A DNA stretch of 64,000 bases from Litorimonas cladophorae. Lineage in GTDB: Bacteria > Pseudomonadota > Alphaproteobacteria > Caulobacterales > Maricaulaceae. The notes beneath the pieces were generated by a model. The model was not told where the DNA came from. It saw only the letters and a list, made by a program, of their open reading frames with translations, and ran no database searches. The position numbers were made by a program, and so were the translations under genes. Positions 8,933 to 19,564 of this stretch are shown piece by piece (the stretch's first letter is position 1; each line of letters begins with the position of its first letter). The stretch is from contig NZ_BMYV01000001.1 in assembly GCF_014652455.1 (NCBI RefSeq), forward strand, positions 744,001 to 808,000. Reading direction: 5' to 3'.

Positions 8933-8962
8933 GTCTTAAAATAGCCCAAAGTAAGACGCTGG
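8933..8962. repeat. REP-like intergenic repeat, copy C
   Basis: The best-preserved copy: GTCTTA, an inner AAATAGCCCAAAG, then TAAGAC and GCTGG. The two outer arms are perfect inverted repeats, so the unit can form a hairpin. Confidence 0.6.
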
Positions 8963-9075
8963 CTGACCTCTGCTAAGCGGGTTTATCTACCGTTTTGATG
9001 GGTCTTCTAAATGCACCCAAACAGGGTTTTGGATGAGGGTTACTGCGCCAATGAGTCTGACCTCAAAATCGCAAT

Positions 9076-9891
9076 CTAACCGCCCCGCGCGTTGCCTCGT
9101 CCTTTGGCCAGCGCCTTAATAATTCCGCGAAATGTGCGGACTTCTTGTTCGCTCATTTGCGCCCGTGTCAGCGGCGCGCGGATATTTTGGAGCATCAGGT
9201 GTTTCTTGGCAGCGGGGAAAAAGAAGCCTGCATTATCAAGCTCTTCTTCCATGTGGTTAAACAATCGCGTGAGGTCTTCGCGCGGGGCGACATCGCTGCG
9301 GACACCTTCAAAATAATCGGGAACGCCTGCCCCCATATCTGGTTTCACAGCGTCCGACATGAACTCGCTTTGCGCCCAGATAAAGGCGAACACATTCACC
9401 GCCTGCGCAAGGTTTAGCGATTGGAACGCGGGGTTCACGGGATAGGTGAGAATCGCATCAGCCAGAACAACGTCGGCATTGGTTAGCCCCGCTTTTTCAG
9501 GCCCAAACAGAATGCCGACCCCCTGCTCGACTTTGCTTCGCATCTCACGGCCGACCACTGTCGTGCCGACAACGGGTATTTCCAGCTCTCGTCGGCGCGC
9601 GGTGGCGGCCAAGACATAGGACAAATCGGCTACGGCCGCCTCAACTGTGTCGAACAGCTTCGCATTTTCGATCAATTCGACCGCGCCTGCGGCCATCGCA
9701 TCCGCGGCTGGGTTGGGCCACCCATCGCGCGGCGCGACCAAACGCAATTCTGTCAGGCCAAAATTCAACATCCCACGGCAGGCCGCGCCAATATTCTCGC
9801 CAAGTTGGGGGCGGACAAGTATGACCGCAGGTTGCGGCGCGTCCTCGCGCTCAATCACACGTCCCAGTTGGTCCTTGATGGCTTTACCCAT
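9076..9891 (-). CDS. trmJ: tRNA (cytidine/uridine-32-2'-O-)-methyltransferase, TrmJ-like
   Basis: 271 residues from the ATG at 9891. A longer open frame runs to 10050 but its N-terminus looks non-coding and would enter the icd promoter region. SPOUT/TrmH-type motifs are clear: [16 protein letters not shown] near the N-terminus, [15 protein letters not shown] in the middle, and the knotted SAM-binding [11 protein letters not shown]. Family knowledge: TrmJ methylates the 2'-OH of nucleotide 32 in tRNA anticodon loops. The gene is divergent from icd with about 80 bp between starts. Confidence 0.88.
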   Translation of the reverse strand: MGKAIKDQLGRVIEREDAPQPAVILVRPQLGENIGAACRGMLNFGLTELRLVAPRDGWPNPAADAMAAGAVELIENAKLFDTVEAAVADLSYVLAATARRRELEIPVVGTTVVGREMRSKVEQGVGILFGPEKAGLTNADVVLADAILTYPVNPAFQSLNLAQAVNVFAFIWAQSEFMSDAVKPDMGAGVPDYFEGVRSDVAPREDLTRLFNHMEEELDNAGFFFPAAKKHLMLQNIRAPLTRAQMSEQEVRTFRGIIKALAKGRGNARGG

Positions 9892-9970
9892 GAATCTCGG
9901 CTTTCGTTTGTCGGTGCTGGGTGTTAATGCGCGCCCAACACTTCTTATCCGTCCGCTTAATGAGGAAAAC

Positions 9971-11182
9971 ATGGCCAAAATCAAGGTAGCAAACCCCGTC
10001 GTTGATATGAATGGGGACGAAATGACCCGCATTATGTGGGACATGATCAAAGACCGCTTGATCCACCCTTACCTCGACATCGACTTGCTCGACTATGATT
10101 TGTCCATCCAATCGCGCGACGCCACAGATGATCAAATCACGATCGATGCAGCCAATGCGATCAAAAAGCATAATGTCGGCATCAAATGCGCGACCATCAC
10201 CCCAGATGAGCAACGTGTTGAAGAATTTGACCTCAAGAAAATGTGGCGTTCGCCAAACGGCACAATCCGGAATATCTTGGGCGGTGTTGTCTTCCGCGAG
10301 CCGATCATCTGTAACAATGTTCCGCGCCTCGTGCCGGGTTGGACCCAACCTATCGTGATTGGCCGCCATGCCTTTGGTGATCAGTATAAAGCGACTGACT
10401 TCCTCGTCCCCGGCGAAGGAAAGCTAACAATGAAATGGGAAGGTAAAAATGGCGAAGTGATTGAACGCGAAGTGTTTGATTTCCCAGAGGCCGGCGTTGC
10501 AATGGGGATGTATAACCTCGACGCATCTATCCGTGACTTTGCGCGCGCCACATTTAACTACGGTTTGCAACGCAAGTGGCCCGTTTACCTATCCACAAAG
10601 AATACCATCCTCAAAAAATATGACGGCCGTTTCAAAGATATCTTCCAAGAAATCTATGACACAGAATTCGCAGAGAAATTTGCTGAATTTGGTGGCGAGT
10701 ATCAGCATCGCTTGATCGACGATATGGTTGCAGCCGCCATGAAATGGTCGGGCGGCTATATCTGGGCGTGTAAGAACTATGACGGCGACGTTCAGTCAGA
10801 CACAGTTGCCCAAGGCTTTGGCTCTCTGGGCCTAATGACGTCGTTCCTGTTGACCCCAGACGGCAAGACCATGGAAGCCGAAGCGGCTCACGGTACGGTG
10901 ACGCGCCATTATCGCAATCACCAGAAGGGTGAAGCGACGTCAACGAACTCGACGGCGTCTATCTTTGCGTGGACTCGCGGCCTTGCCCACCGCGGCAAGC
11001 TTGACGACAACCAAAAGCTCATCGATTTTGCAACAGGCCTCGAGAAGACCGTCATCGAAACCGTCGAACGCGGCCAAATGACAAAAGACCTCGCCCTCCT
11101 CGTCGGCGATCAGCAAGGCTGGTTGACGACTGAAGGGTATCTGGAAGCGATCGCTGAAAACTTTGAACGGAAAATGACTTAG
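9971..11182 (+). CDS. icd: NADP-dependent isocitrate dehydrogenase, dimeric eukaryote-like type
   Basis: 403 residues from ATG 9971; an upstream open frame to 9647 is spurious. The enzyme makes 2-oxoglutarate, CO2 and NADPH in the TCA cycle. The opening [11 protein letters not shown], the [15 protein letters not shown] segment and [11 protein letters not shown] are typical of the short homodimeric class II enzymes shared by alphaproteobacteria and eukaryotic mitochondria. A second, unrelated isocitrate dehydrogenase lies 470 bp downstream on the opposite strand. Confidence 0.97.
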   Translation: MAKIKVANPVVDMNGDEMTRIMWDMIKDRLIHPYLDIDLLDYDLSIQSRDATDDQITIDAANAIKKHNVGIKCATITPDEQRVEEFDLKKMWRSPNGTIRNILGGVVFREPIICNNVPRLVPGWTQPIVIGRHAFGDQYKATDFLVPGEGKLTMKWEGKNGEVIEREVFDFPEAGVAMGMYNLDASIRDFARATFNYGLQRKWPVYLSTKNTILKKYDGRFKDIFQEIYDTEFAEKFAEFGGEYQHRLIDDMVAAAMKWSGGYIWACKNYDGDVQSDTVAQGFGSLGLMTSFLLTPDGKTMEAEAAHGTVTRHYRNHQKGEATSTNSTASIFAWTRGLAHRGKLDDNQKLIDFATGLEKTVIETVERGQMTKDLALLVGDQQGWLTTEGYLEAIAENFERKMT

Positions 11183-11201
11183 GTCATTTCGAAAGGTCGT
11201 C

Positions 11202-11600
11202 ATGCACGGTCTTCGTCTCAATCAAGTAACGCTCGGCGCGATTGATTTCGCGGCGAGCGTTTTATTTTATCAAAATTTGGGTTTGAAATTGATCGTGGAC
11301 AGCGCGCCCCGATACGCGCGATTTGAATTTCCCGCCTCAGCTGAGGTCTCGGACCCCGCAACGCTGTCTCTGCACGGCGTAGAGGCGGGTTGGACCGCGC
11401 CCGCGGATTGGCCGCTAATCTATTTTGAAGTGGATGATGTTGCGGAGTTTCTGACGGACGCAGGTATAGTGCCCTTGGCTTCACCAGAAATGAAATCTTA
11501 CTTGTGGGAAGAGGCCGATATTCTGGACCCGTCAGGCAACAAAATTCGGATTTTTAAAGCTGGAGCAGCCCGGCGTTTTCCACCTTGGCGTATTGATTAG
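11202..11600 (+). CDS. VOC-family (glyoxalase/bleomycin-resistance fold) protein
   Basis: 132 residues, starting 19 bp after icd. The paired beta-alpha-beta-beta-beta layout is suggested by the N-terminal LNQVTLGAIDFAASVLFYQNLGLKLI and the C-terminal DPSGNKIRIF motif with a metal-ligand-type acid. Substrate unknown. It probably shares a transcript with icd. A short AT-rich stretch separates it from the convergent monomeric isocitrate dehydrogenase. Confidence 0.85.
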   Translation: MHGLRLNQVTLGAIDFAASVLFYQNLGLKLIVDSAPRYARFEFPASAEVSDPATLSLHGVEAGWTAPADWPLIYFEVDDVAEFLTDAGIVPLASPEMKSYLWEEADILDPSGNKIRIFKAGAARRFPPWRID

Positions 11601-11649
11601 ATCAATCCGACAAGGTGGTTTTTAAAATTAGAATTTGCGCGTAAGCCCT

Positions 11650-13842
11650 TTAAATAGAACCGATAATTTCGTTTAGCGTCGCGGACGGACGCATGATGTT
11701 CGTTACCTTTTTCGCGTCAGCATGATAATATCCGCCCATATCGGCAGGACTTCCTTCATCGGCTTTCAGCTCGGCTAAGATTGTCTCTTCGTTTTCGATC
11801 AGCTTCTTTGTGATCCCAGCAAAGTGCGTTTTCAGATCGGCATCCTCATATTGCAATGCGATGGCTTCCGCCCAGAAACGGGCGAACCAATAATGGGATG
11901 AACGATTGTCATTATCGCCGACTTTACGTCCTGGTGAATGCCCTTCGACCAACAAGAACTCTGTGGCACGCTCAACAGCTTTACCAAGAACAGCCGCCTT
12001 TGGGCGGTCCTTCGTGGCGAGAAAATTAAAGCTCTCACCAAGGGCGCAGAACTCACCGAGGCTGTCCCAGCGAAGATGGTTTTCTTCTTGAAGCTGCTGC
12101 ACATGTTTCGGTGCTGAGCCCCCTGCGCCCGTTTCAAACAAACCGCCGCCATTCATGAGTTTCACGATGGAGAGCATCTTAGCGGACGTGCCAAGTTCCA
12201 GAATTGGGAACAAGTCAGTCAGGTAATCGCGCAGGACGTTGCCTGTGATCGTTACGACGTCATGACCTTTGGTCATTTCCTCTAGCGTGTATCGCGTCGC
12301 CTCGCGCGGTGCGAGGATCGGGATGTCTTTACCCGCTGCGGCCAAAGCGGGTTTGATATATTTGATCAGCTCTGCGTCATGGGCTCGGTTTTCGTCCAGC
12401 CAGAATGCGGCCAATCCAGTTGCATCAAAGCGCTCAATGCCCAGCTTGATCCAATCCAAAATTGGCGCTTTTTTGGCTGTGCAAGAACGCCAGATGTCGC
12501 CTTGCTCAACGTCATGGCTTATGATGACGTCGCCGCCCTCAAGCACGATAGAGATTGTTCCGTCCGCGCTGGCCGTGAAGGTCGTGGGGTGAGACCCATA
12601 TTCTTCGGCCTTTTGCGCCATCAGGCCGACATTCGAAACCGCGCCACATGTCGTAACGTCTAGTTTTCCGTTCGCTTTGAAAAACTCGACGGTCTCGTCA
12701 TAGACGGGTGCGTAGCAATTATCCGGAATACAGCATTTTGTGTTCGCTGGCTCGCCATCAGGGCCCCAACCAATACCACCTGCTTTGATCACTGCAGGCA
12801 TCGATGCATCGATGATGACGTCAGACGAAACGTGGAGGTTTGTAATCCCTTTATCCGAATTGACCATATAGAGCGGTGGTTTGGCGGCAAGTGCCGCTTT
12901 CAAATCCGCTTCCATCTCAGCGTTACCGGCAATAAGTTTTTCCAGCGTACCAATGCCCGAATTGGGGTTGAAATCCAGCTTATCGCCATGTTTGGCGAGG
13001 AAGTCTTCGAGATAGACCGAAACGAAATGCCCAAAAATGATGGGGTCAGAGACTTTCATCATTGTCGCCTTGAGATGGACGGAGAACAATACACCCGGTT
13101 CAATCGTTTCAACGGCGTCCTTGATATAGGCACGCAAGGCTTTTGCGGACATGTATGTTCCGTCAACGATTGTCCCGTCTTCGTAAGATAGGCCGTCCTT
13201 CAATACAGTCTCAGCGCCAATCTTGTCCGTGAAGAGAATTTTTGCACCGCCAGCTTGAGCGGCGGAGATAGTCACGGATTTTTCATTCGCAAAGAAATCA
13301 TTGCCTGGCATGGAGGCGACTGACGTTTTGTTATCCGCAGTCCACTCACCCATACGATGCGGATTGAGCTTGGCATAAGATTTCACAGCTTTAGCCGAAC
13401 GACGATCAGAATTCCCTTCACGCAAGACGGGATTCACAGCGGAGCCTTTGATCCCATCATATTTCGCCCGTGTCGCTTTTTCCGCATCTGATTGAGGATC
13501 GGTTGGATAATCTGGAATGGGATAGCCCTGCGACTGAAGCTCTTTGATCGCTTCTTGCAACTGAGGAACAGAGGCCGAGATATTTGGCAGCTTGATGACG
13601 TTTGCGTCCGGCGTTTTAACAAGCTTACCAAGCTCCGCCAAATCATCGGACACGCGCTGTTCGTCAGATAGAAGATCAGGGAACAAAGACAGAATGCGAC
13701 CTGCCAGTGAAATATCGCGAGTCTCGATTTTGATATCAGCCGCGTCTGCGAAAGCTGAAATAATCGGCAGCAAAGAATTGCGCGCTAACTCGGGCGCCTC
13801 GTCGACGATTGTATAGATAATATCGGCTGTGGTCTTTGTCAT
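11650..13842 (-). CDS. icd2: NADP-dependent isocitrate dehydrogenase, monomeric type
   Basis: 730 residues from the ATG at 13842; the open frame reaches 13899 but the shorter start gives the usual [17 protein letters not shown] opening. Length and features ([16 protein letters not shown]-like region, [17 protein letters not shown], and [16 protein letters not shown]) match the large monomeric family, which is unrelated in length to the dimeric enzyme upstream. It catalyses the same NADP-linked reaction. Having both types this close together is unusual and suggests different regulation or conditions of use. Confidence 0.96.
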   Translation of the reverse strand: MTKTTADIIYTIVDEAPELARNSLLPIISAFADAADIKIETRDISLAGRILSLFPDLLSDEQRVSDDLAELGKLVKTPDANVIKLPNISASVPQLQEAIKELQSQGYPIPDYPTDPQSDAEKATRAKYDGIKGSAVNPVLREGNSDRRSAKAVKSYAKLNPHRMGEWTADNKTSVASMPGNDFFANEKSVTISAAQAGGAKILFTDKIGAETVLKDGLSYEDGTIVDGTYMSAKALRAYIKDAVETIEPGVLFSVHLKATMMKVSDPIIFGHFVSVYLEDFLAKHGDKLDFNPNSGIGTLEKLIAGNAEMEADLKAALAAKPPLYMVNSDKGITNLHVSSDVIIDASMPAVIKAGGIGWGPDGEPANTKCCIPDNCYAPVYDETVEFFKANGKLDVTTCGAVSNVGLMAQKAEEYGSHPTTFTASADGTISIVLEGGDVIISHDVEQGDIWRSCTAKKAPILDWIKLGIERFDATGLAAFWLDENRAHDAELIKYIKPALAAAGKDIPILAPREATRYTLEEMTKGHDVVTITGNVLRDYLTDLFPILELGTSAKMLSIVKLMNGGGLFETGAGGSAPKHVQQLQEENHLRWDSLGEFCALGESFNFLATKDRPKAAVLGKAVERATEFLLVEGHSPGRKVGDNDNRSSHYWFARFWAEAIALQYEDADLKTHFAGITKKLIENEETILAELKADEGSPADMGGYYHADAKKVTNIMRPSATLNEIIGSI

Positions 13843-14012
13843 ATCGGTCGATCTCTTAGGCTTTTCAAAGTATTCTCGCCTCTCAGTGATCAACGTCATG
13901 CATAGACAGGATCGGAAAGGGTCTCTTAGAGAGGCCTACCTACAGAAATAGGCGACTGTTTCAAAGTGTAATCAAAAATCCTGATGATATTTTTCGCAAG
14001 CCGGTGTGTCGG

Positions 14013-14876
14013 TCATGAAAGTCCGTCAATTTGGCTAGCTTCATGTGTGGGCCTTCGGTGAAGCCAGGCCACCAAGACAAAACTTATGATCATCAATAAG
14101 AACCAACTGCCCAATTTCGCCCAACTGACCAAGTGCCATCCCGTCTCCTGCCCCGGGTAGGCCCAGGCCCGGGTAAAGGTGCCAATATTTTCAGCGAACC
14201 AAATGAATAATGCGACCAACCCTAAACCCAAAAGCAGCGGCATGGGGCGGTGAACTTCATTTGGTTTGAACCAAATCACGCAAGGACCATAAAGTCCTGC
14301 CGCCGCCAAAAAGAGGAGGACGCGGAGGTCGGGACCGAAATGATGGGTGAAGAAATTCAGATAAATCATCAACGCCAAGAGCGCCTGCGCCCAAAGTGGC
14401 GGGAATCGATCAAACCGGAATTCAAACAAACGCCATACACGCGCGATATAGCTACCGACACACGCATACATAAACCCAGAAAACAGCGGCACATCCGCAA
14501 TCCGTAAAAGGCTTTCTTCGGGATAGACCCAGCTGCCCACATGGGTTTTGAAGATTTCCATGATTGTGCCGACGATATGAAAGACAAGGATAACTTTTGC
14601 CTCCTCCCACGTTTCCAAGCGCGTCAGTAACATTGCAGCTTGAATCAGGATCGCGCCTATCGTGATGACATCATACCGTGTTACGACCGCGTCTTCCGGG
14701 TAGAACAGGAACGTCCCAATCAGTAGTGCCAGCATTAGCCCGCCAAAGATACAGGCCCAAGCTTGCTTGATCCCAAAGGCGACAAATTCAAAAATAGCAA
14801 GCGTCCACGGGCCTCTAACGAACCGCGTCTGAAGCGCCGCTTTTTGAGCGTGAAGAAATAAGAGCGGGTCAGCCAT
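14013..14876 (-). CDS. DUF817-family integral membrane protein
   Basis: 287 residues with about eight hydrophobic helices. The FVAFGIKQAWACIFGG opening, the central FKTHVGSWVYPEE segment and the C-terminal LGSWFLLMIISFVL fit the DUF817 (YoaT-like) family. Function unknown. Located in the inner membrane. The gene stands alone between the isocitrate dehydrogenase and the mipA-like gene. Confidence 0.85.
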   Translation of the reverse strand: MADPLLFLHAQKAALQTRFVRGPWTLAIFEFVAFGIKQAWACIFGGLMLALLIGTFLFYPEDAVVTRYDVITIGAILIQAAMLLTRLETWEEAKVILVFHIVGTIMEIFKTHVGSWVYPEESLLRIADVPLFSGFMYACVGSYIARVWRLFEFRFDRFPPLWAQALLALMIYLNFFTHHFGPDLRVLLFLAAAGLYGPCVIWFKPNEVHRPMPLLLGLGLVALFIWFAENIGTFTRAWAYPGQETGWHLVSWAKLGSWFLLMIISFVLVAWLHRRPTHEASQIDGLS

Positions 14877-15006
14877 ATAACGCCTATCCTGTCGGCACAG
14901 GGCAACATCAAGGCAGAACTTTGATCATTTTTGGTTGATGCAGATCTCATCCGATGAGTTTAACGCTTATATGAAGCCATCCACCGCCTTCGAACGTAAC
15001 AAACAT

Positions 15007-15810
15007 ATGAAACACCTCACCCACGCACTCCTATCTGCTTTGGTCATTTCCTTTGCACCAATCTCAGCGGACGCTCAGACGGGAGGGGATGAGACAACCG
15101 TCGACCTCGGCGGCGCGGTTCTCACGCGCCCAGCCTATGTCGGATCCGATCAATACCAAACCAACCTTCTGCCCTATATCGGATTTGAAAATCTTTACGG
15201 GTTCGACATGCGCGGCCTTGCGATCAGTTCAGACGTGATCGAGATGGGCACGGGAAAAGGACCTGGGAAATGGTCGTTAGAAGCTGGGCCGCGCGTGAGC
15301 TTTGATTTTGGTCGTGACAGCAGCGACAGTCCCACACTGGCTGGTTTGGACGATATCGACTCCAGCCTACTGTTGGGCGGGTTCACGCGCGCCACATATG
15401 GAATTATTGGCTTTGACCTTGCTGTTGGTCAGGATGTGATCGGTGGCCATGACGGGTTTGTCGCTGACGCGTCTGTGGGCACACGCTACCCGGGTCAGGG
15501 CTGGTTTGTGGCGCCTATTGTTACCCTTAGCTGGGCCAATCAAAATTTTACGCAAGACATCTACGGCATTTCTCAAGCTCAAACGGCTACTTCCGCGCTT
15601 GACCAGTTCAATACAAAGAGCGGGTTTCACCAAGTTTCAGCCACCCTGTTGGGCGGCATAGACCTAGATGAGGATTGGAGCTTAACGGGTCTTATTAGCT
15701 ACCGCGAAGCCTTGGGTGACTATCGCGATAGTCCGATTATCCAAGCCGAAGATGGCACGGCGGCAGGTGTATTTGCGACAGTTGGCATCGCGCGACGTTT
15801 TAATTTTTAA
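15007..15810 (+). CDS. MipA/OmpV-family outer membrane protein
   Basis: 267 residues from the ATG at 15007, which gives a clean signal peptide ending ADAQ. Earlier in-frame starts would add a non-signal extension. The mature part alternates aromatic and polar residues as expected for a beta-barrel, begins VDLGGAVLTRPAYVGSD and ends in a terminal aromatic strand (IARRFNF), as outer-membrane proteins do. MipA members scaffold murein enzymes or act as OmpV-like porins; the role here is not known. Confidence 0.9.
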   Translation: MKHLTHALLSALVISFAPISADAQTGGDETTVDLGGAVLTRPAYVGSDQYQTNLLPYIGFENLYGFDMRGLAISSDVIEMGTGKGPGKWSLEAGPRVSFDFGRDSSDSPTLAGLDDIDSSLLLGGFTRATYGIIGFDLAVGQDVIGGHDGFVADASVGTRYPGQGWFVAPIVTLSWANQNFTQDIYGISQAQTATSALDQFNTKSGFHQVSATLLGGIDLDEDWSLTGLISYREALGDYRDSPIIQAEDGTAAGVFATVGIARRFNF

Positions 15811-15817
15811 CGCCCGC

Positions 15818-16360
15818 TCAGACGAAAGACAAGAAACACGCAAACGCATCGGCTTCGTCCGCAGGGACATCTGGCCAACGGAAGTCGGAAGCCACGAATT
15901 TCTGAACAGAGGACCAGTCCCGCGTAAGTAACGGCTTTCCCGCAACAACTGGGGACGTGTCCGAATAGGATATGATGCAATCCCCGTAGCGGAACTCATA
16001 AAAACAATGTTCGCGCCCCGGCTGCTCATCATAAATGAAACACAGGTTATTGCCTCGGACAAACCACTTGCCTTCGGATTGAAACGCCCGCTCTCGGTAG
16101 GAAATTTTGCCATTGGTCGATAGTGTTTCGACATAACGTTGATCGCTATGGCGGGTAATGTCGTAAATTCCTGCAATGGTCTGACCCGAATATTGCGCTT
16201 TAAGCTCCTCTCCCGTGACCAATTCTAACCGACGCGAGTCTGGGACGAAGTCGTGCAAAATCGGCTGGCTCACGCCGGGCGAAGGCACCACAGTTTGCGC
16301 CGAAACGGCACAAGGCAAACCTAAAGCGAAGCAGAAAACAATGCTCTTATTCAAAGACAT
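15818..16360 (-). CDS. Secreted hypothetical protein
   Basis: 180 residues with a signal peptide (about 1-21, ending VSAQ). The mature protein contains a GKWFVRGNNLCFIYD segment and several cysteines (NNLCFIYD, REHCFYEF, GDCIISY), which could form disulfides in the periplasm. It resembles small exported proteins with a repeated FRGNxLCF-like motif common in alphaproteobacteria, but no named function is known to me. It converges on the mipA-like gene with 7 bp between stops. Confidence 0.65.
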   Translation of the reverse strand: MSLNKSIVFCFALGLPCAVSAQTVVPSPGVSQPILHDFVPDSRRLELVTGEELKAQYSGQTIAGIYDITRHSDQRYVETLSTNGKISYRERAFQSEGKWFVRGNNLCFIYDEQPGREHCFYEFRYGDCIISYSDTSPVVAGKPLLTRDWSSVQKFVASDFRWPDVPADEADAFACFLSFV

Positions 16361-16364
16361 GTTG

Positions 16365-16727
16365 CTATTCCTTCACCTCCGTCCAGACGCCTAGTTCATT
16401 CCCAGACGGGTCGTGAAAGTGAAAGCGCCGTCCGCCAGGGAAGCCGTAAGTCGGCGTCGATATTTTTCCACCTGCCTGCGCAATTGCGGCCTCAGTGACT
16501 TCTAAGTCATCTGAATAAAGAATGACGAAAACGCCCGCAGGATGTGGCGCAATATATTCGCGGCTTTCATCAAAGCCGCCTTCGACGCCTGCCCCATGAA
16601 ATGCGGCGTAGCCGGGACCATAATCGGTGAAGGTCCACCCAAAAACGTTGCCGTAAAAGGTTTTCATCGCCGTGACGGAAACAGCCGGCAGTTCGATGTA
16701 GTGGAGCTTGTGGTGGTTCTCGGACAT
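16365..16727 (-). CDS. VOC-family protein
   Basis: 120 residues from the ATG at 16727. The open frame extends to 16808 but that would overlap pcm. The HYIELPAVSVTAMKTFYGNVFGW opening (in the register of a glyoxalase-fold half) and the C-terminal FHDPSGNELGVW motif define a VOC protein of the kind annotated as glyoxalase-like or predicted lactoylglutathione lyase. Substrate unknown. It starts 37 bp after the pcm stop and 4 bp before the secreted hypothetical gene, so they may form one minus-strand run with pcm-surE-serS. Confidence 0.87.
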   Translation of the reverse strand: MSENHHKLHYIELPAVSVTAMKTFYGNVFGWTFTDYGPGYAAFHGAGVEGGFDESREYIAPHPAGVFVILYSDDLEVTEAAIAQAGGKISTPTYGFPGGRRFHFHDPSGNELGVWTEVKE

Positions 16728-16764
16728 GTTGGAATCCCTTGCAGCTACGCTCGCAATCGAAAAA

Positions 16765-17391
16765 TCAAAGTGTGCGCGACTTCCCTGCTTCCGCCATATC
16801 CAAATCAAGCGGCATGAGTTCCGTTGCCGTCACCTTTGTGCGCGGCTTCTCGAAAAGCGTCAATGTCCCATCGATAACGGCGAGCATTTTACCATTTGGT
16901 GCGAGTTGCTCTAAAATCTCTTCGGGTTCTGCGCGTAGAGCATATCCCATAACGATACGATCAAACGGCGCCTGTCCGAGCCAGCCATAACGCCCATCGC
17001 CGTGACGCGTCACGACGTTATAAATATCAAGCTGTTTAAACCGTTCATTGGCTTCGCGAATGAGGGTTTTATAGCGTTCCACGGTGTAAATTCGGGTCGC
17101 CATGCGTGACAACACCGCCGCCAGATACCCGCTGCCCAATCCCGGTGTCAGGACTTTATGGTCTGGGTTCACATCCAGCAATTGCGCCAATAAAGCCGCG
17201 GTCATGGGCGGCGGCAAAGTTTGACCGCATGGAATGGGAACATTGACCGCCTCATAGGCGACGCCACGTTTGTCATCAGGTACAAAAAAGCGACGCGGTG
17301 TGAGTTCAATCGCGCGCAATACGGCATTGGATGAAATACCACGACCACGCAGCCGCATGATCATATCAATGAGGCCAGGATCAATGCTCAC
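16765..17391 (-). CDS. pcm: Protein-L-isoaspartate O-methyltransferase
   Basis: 208 residues. It methylates isoaspartyl residues in damaged proteins using SAM. The segment MRLRGRGISSNAVLRAIE, the family's FVP...YEAVNVPIPCGQT substrate region and the SAM-binding PGLGSGYLAAVL are visible. The glycine-rich loop reads GLGSG rather than the more usual GTGSGY, a mild variation. It sits 10 bp downstream of surE, the classic neighbour of pcm. Confidence 0.93.
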   Translation of the reverse strand: MSIDPGLIDMIMRLRGRGISSNAVLRAIELTPRRFFVPDDKRGVAYEAVNVPIPCGQTLPPPMTAALLAQLLDVNPDHKVLTPGLGSGYLAAVLSRMATRIYTVERYKTLIREANERFKQLDIYNVVTRHGDGRYGWLGQAPFDRIVMGYALRAEPEEILEQLAPNGKMLAVIDGTLTLFEKPRTKVTATELMPLDLDMAEAGKSRTL

Positions 17392-17401
17392 CCGACAGCG
17401 C

Positions 17402-18154
17402 TCATGATTTTAAAACCGCAAGACTATCTTCATGGGTCAGGTTCGTATGCAGAGGCGTCACGCTAATATAACCATCATAAATCGCGCGAAGGTCTGTGCC
17501 CTGCGCTGGGTCGGATCGCTTTGCTCCATAGGTCAGCCAGAAATAATCGCCGCCCCTGGGGTGATCACGACGGTCAACGCCTGTCATCTGGAAGTCGCGG
17601 TGGCCTTGTCGCGTGTATTGCAGGCCTTTAACGGCTTCGGGCGCAACATCTGGGAAGTTCACATTCTGAATAACATGCTTGCCCCAGCCTTTGTCCAACA
17701 AGGTGCGGATAGTGGGGGCGCCATGGGCCAAAGCGGTTTCCCACGGAAGACTTTTGGCATCTTGAAAACCGCGGGCCAATGACAAGGCGATTGAAGGAAT
17801 ACCCATTTGCATTCCTTGTAACGCCCCGGCTACCGTTCCAGAAAATGTCACATCATCGGCGAGATTTTGACCCCGGTTCACTCCCGATAGAATTAAGTCT
17901 GGCAAAGCGTCAGGCATCAGGGCTTTGAGGCCAACGATCACGGAGTCCGTCGGCGTGCCTGTGACAGAATAAATCCGATCGTTTAGCTTTTTCAAATGGA
18001 CTGGATTGTGGAGCGACACACCACGAGAGGCCGCAGATTGTTCCGTGTCAGGCGCGCAAACCCAAACATCATCTGACAGCTGCAACGCGATTTCGCGCAG
18101 GACTGAGATCCCACGCGCATTTACGCCGTCATCATTGGTGAGAAGGATTTTCAC
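17402..18154 (-). CDS. surE: 5'-nucleotidase SurE (survival protein)
   Basis: 250 residues, normal length. The metal-binding [12 protein letters not shown] opening and the [22 protein letters not shown] motif are diagnostic. SurE dephosphorylates nucleoside monophosphates and is often encoded with pcm and serS. Its ATG overlaps the serS stop (4-bp ATGA junction), showing translational coupling in the serS-surE-pcm order. Confidence 0.97.
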   Translation of the reverse strand: MKILLTNDDGVNARGISVLREIALQLSDDVWVCAPDTEQSAASRGVSLHNPVHLKKLNDRIYSVTGTPTDSVIVGLKALMPDALPDLILSGVNRGQNLADDVTFSGTVAGALQGMQMGIPSIALSLARGFQDAKSLPWETALAHGAPTIRTLLDKGWGKHVIQNVNFPDVAPEAVKGLQYTRQGHRDFQMTGVDRRDHPRGGDYFWLTYGAKRSDPAQGTDLRAIYDGYISVTPLHTNLTHEDSLAVLKS

Positions 18155-19419
18155 CCGATAACCTCTAAACCGCCCATATAAGGCACAAGCGCCTCAGGAA
18201 CCATGATTGTGCCATCGGCGTTTTGATAATTCTCCAGAACAGCCACCAAGGTGCGACCAACTGCCAAACCCGATCCGTTCAATGTGTGAACGAAGCGGTT
18301 GTCTTTTTCAGCATGCTTATAACGGGCATTCATACGGCGCGCTTGGAATTCACCACAGTTCGAAATGGAGCTGATTTCGCGATAAGTGTCTTGGCTTGGC
18401 AACCAAACTTCCAAGTCATAAGTTCGTCGCGCACCAAACCCCAGATCGCCCGTGCAGAGTTCCACGACGCGATAAGGCAGCTCAAGTTTCTGCAAGACAA
18501 GCTCGGCGCAGCGCAACATATTTTTATGCTCGGCTTCGCTATCCTCTGGCTTACAAACCGTCACCAGTTCGACTTTGTTGAACTGATGCTGACGGATCAT
18601 ACCTTTTGTGTCGCGGCCAGCAGAGCCCGCTTCGGAACGGAAACACGGCGTGTGCGCAGTCATGCGAATTGGGAGTGTGTCTTCGTCAAGGATAGATTCA
18701 CGCACCGTATTGGTGAGTGAGACTTCTGCTGTTGGAATCAGGTAATGATCTTCACCTGCGGGATATAAATCCTCAGCAAATTTCGGAAGCTGGCCAGTTC
18801 CATGAAGAGCGGAAGGCCACACGAGAAACGGCGGGCTTGTTTCTTCGAAACCCTCTGCCGTTTGCATGTCCAACATCAGGGCCGATAAAGCGCGATCAAG
18901 ACGGCTCAGCGCCCCGCGTAACACAACAAAGCGGCTACCGCTCATTTTCGCGGCCGTTTCAAAATCCATCAGGCCAAGCTCAGTCCCGAGATCATCATGG
19001 GCCTTAGGCTCAAAATCGAACGCACGCGGTGTACCCCATTTGGTGAGCTCTACATTTTCGTCCTCGTCCGCGCCATTTGGTACATCCTCGAAAGGCACAT
19101 TCGGCAAGCTGGCCAAAAGATCATCGAGCTGGGCTTTTTCGCCGTCGACCTGCGCGCCCATAGCCGCGATCACATTTTTTGCGCCTGCGACTTCGGCTTT
19201 AAGGCGTTCGGCTTCTTCTTTGTCGCCCTTCCCCATGGCCGCACCAATTTGCTTTGAGGCTTTATTTCTCGCAGCTTCGGCCTCTTGCACAACTTGCATT
19301 GCCTTGCGGATCAGCTTGTCCTGATCGAGGATTTTCTTGGAGAGCGGCTCCAGCCCCCGTTTGGCCCAGAGTCGGTCAAACTCTTCGGGGGTTTCACGGA
19401 TGGCTTTAAGATCGAACAT
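18151..19419 (-). CDS. serS: Seryl-tRNA synthetase
   Basis: 422 residues, full length. The N-terminal coiled-coil tRNA-binding arm (about 30-100, rich in Lys, Glu and Ala) precedes a class II core with motif 2 ([23 protein letters not shown]) and motif 3 ([19 protein letters not shown]) regions. It charges tRNA-Ser. It is the first gene of the serS-surE-pcm run. Confidence 0.98.
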   Translation of the reverse strand: MFDLKAIRETPEEFDRLWAKRGLEPLSKKILDQDKLIRKAMQVVQEAEAARNKASKQIGAAMGKGDKEEAERLKAEVAGAKNVIAAMGAQVDGEKAQLDDLLASLPNVPFEDVPNGADEDENVELTKWGTPRAFDFEPKAHDDLGTELGLMDFETAAKMSGSRFVVLRGALSRLDRALSALMLDMQTAEGFEETSPPFLVWPSALHGTGQLPKFAEDLYPAGEDHYLIPTAEVSLTNTVRESILDEDTLPIRMTAHTPCFRSEAGSAGRDTKGMIRQHQFNKVELVTVCKPEDSEAEHKNMLRCAELVLQKLELPYRVVELCTGDLGFGARRTYDLEVWLPSQDTYREISSISNCGEFQARRMNARYKHAEKDNRFVHTLNGSGLAVGRTLVAVLENYQNADGTIMVPEALVPYMGGLEVIG

Positions 19420-19564
19420 GTCGGGAATCCGGCGGTTATTGAGTGGTTTGCGCCGCTATAGCTACGCCGTGCCTTGGGGTAAAGTATAGCCTTCTGCGAG
19501 GGTTTGAAATCCCTCAGAAGTTCCGCTAACGCATCACCCAAAACTGGCATATTCGGAGTCCTAC

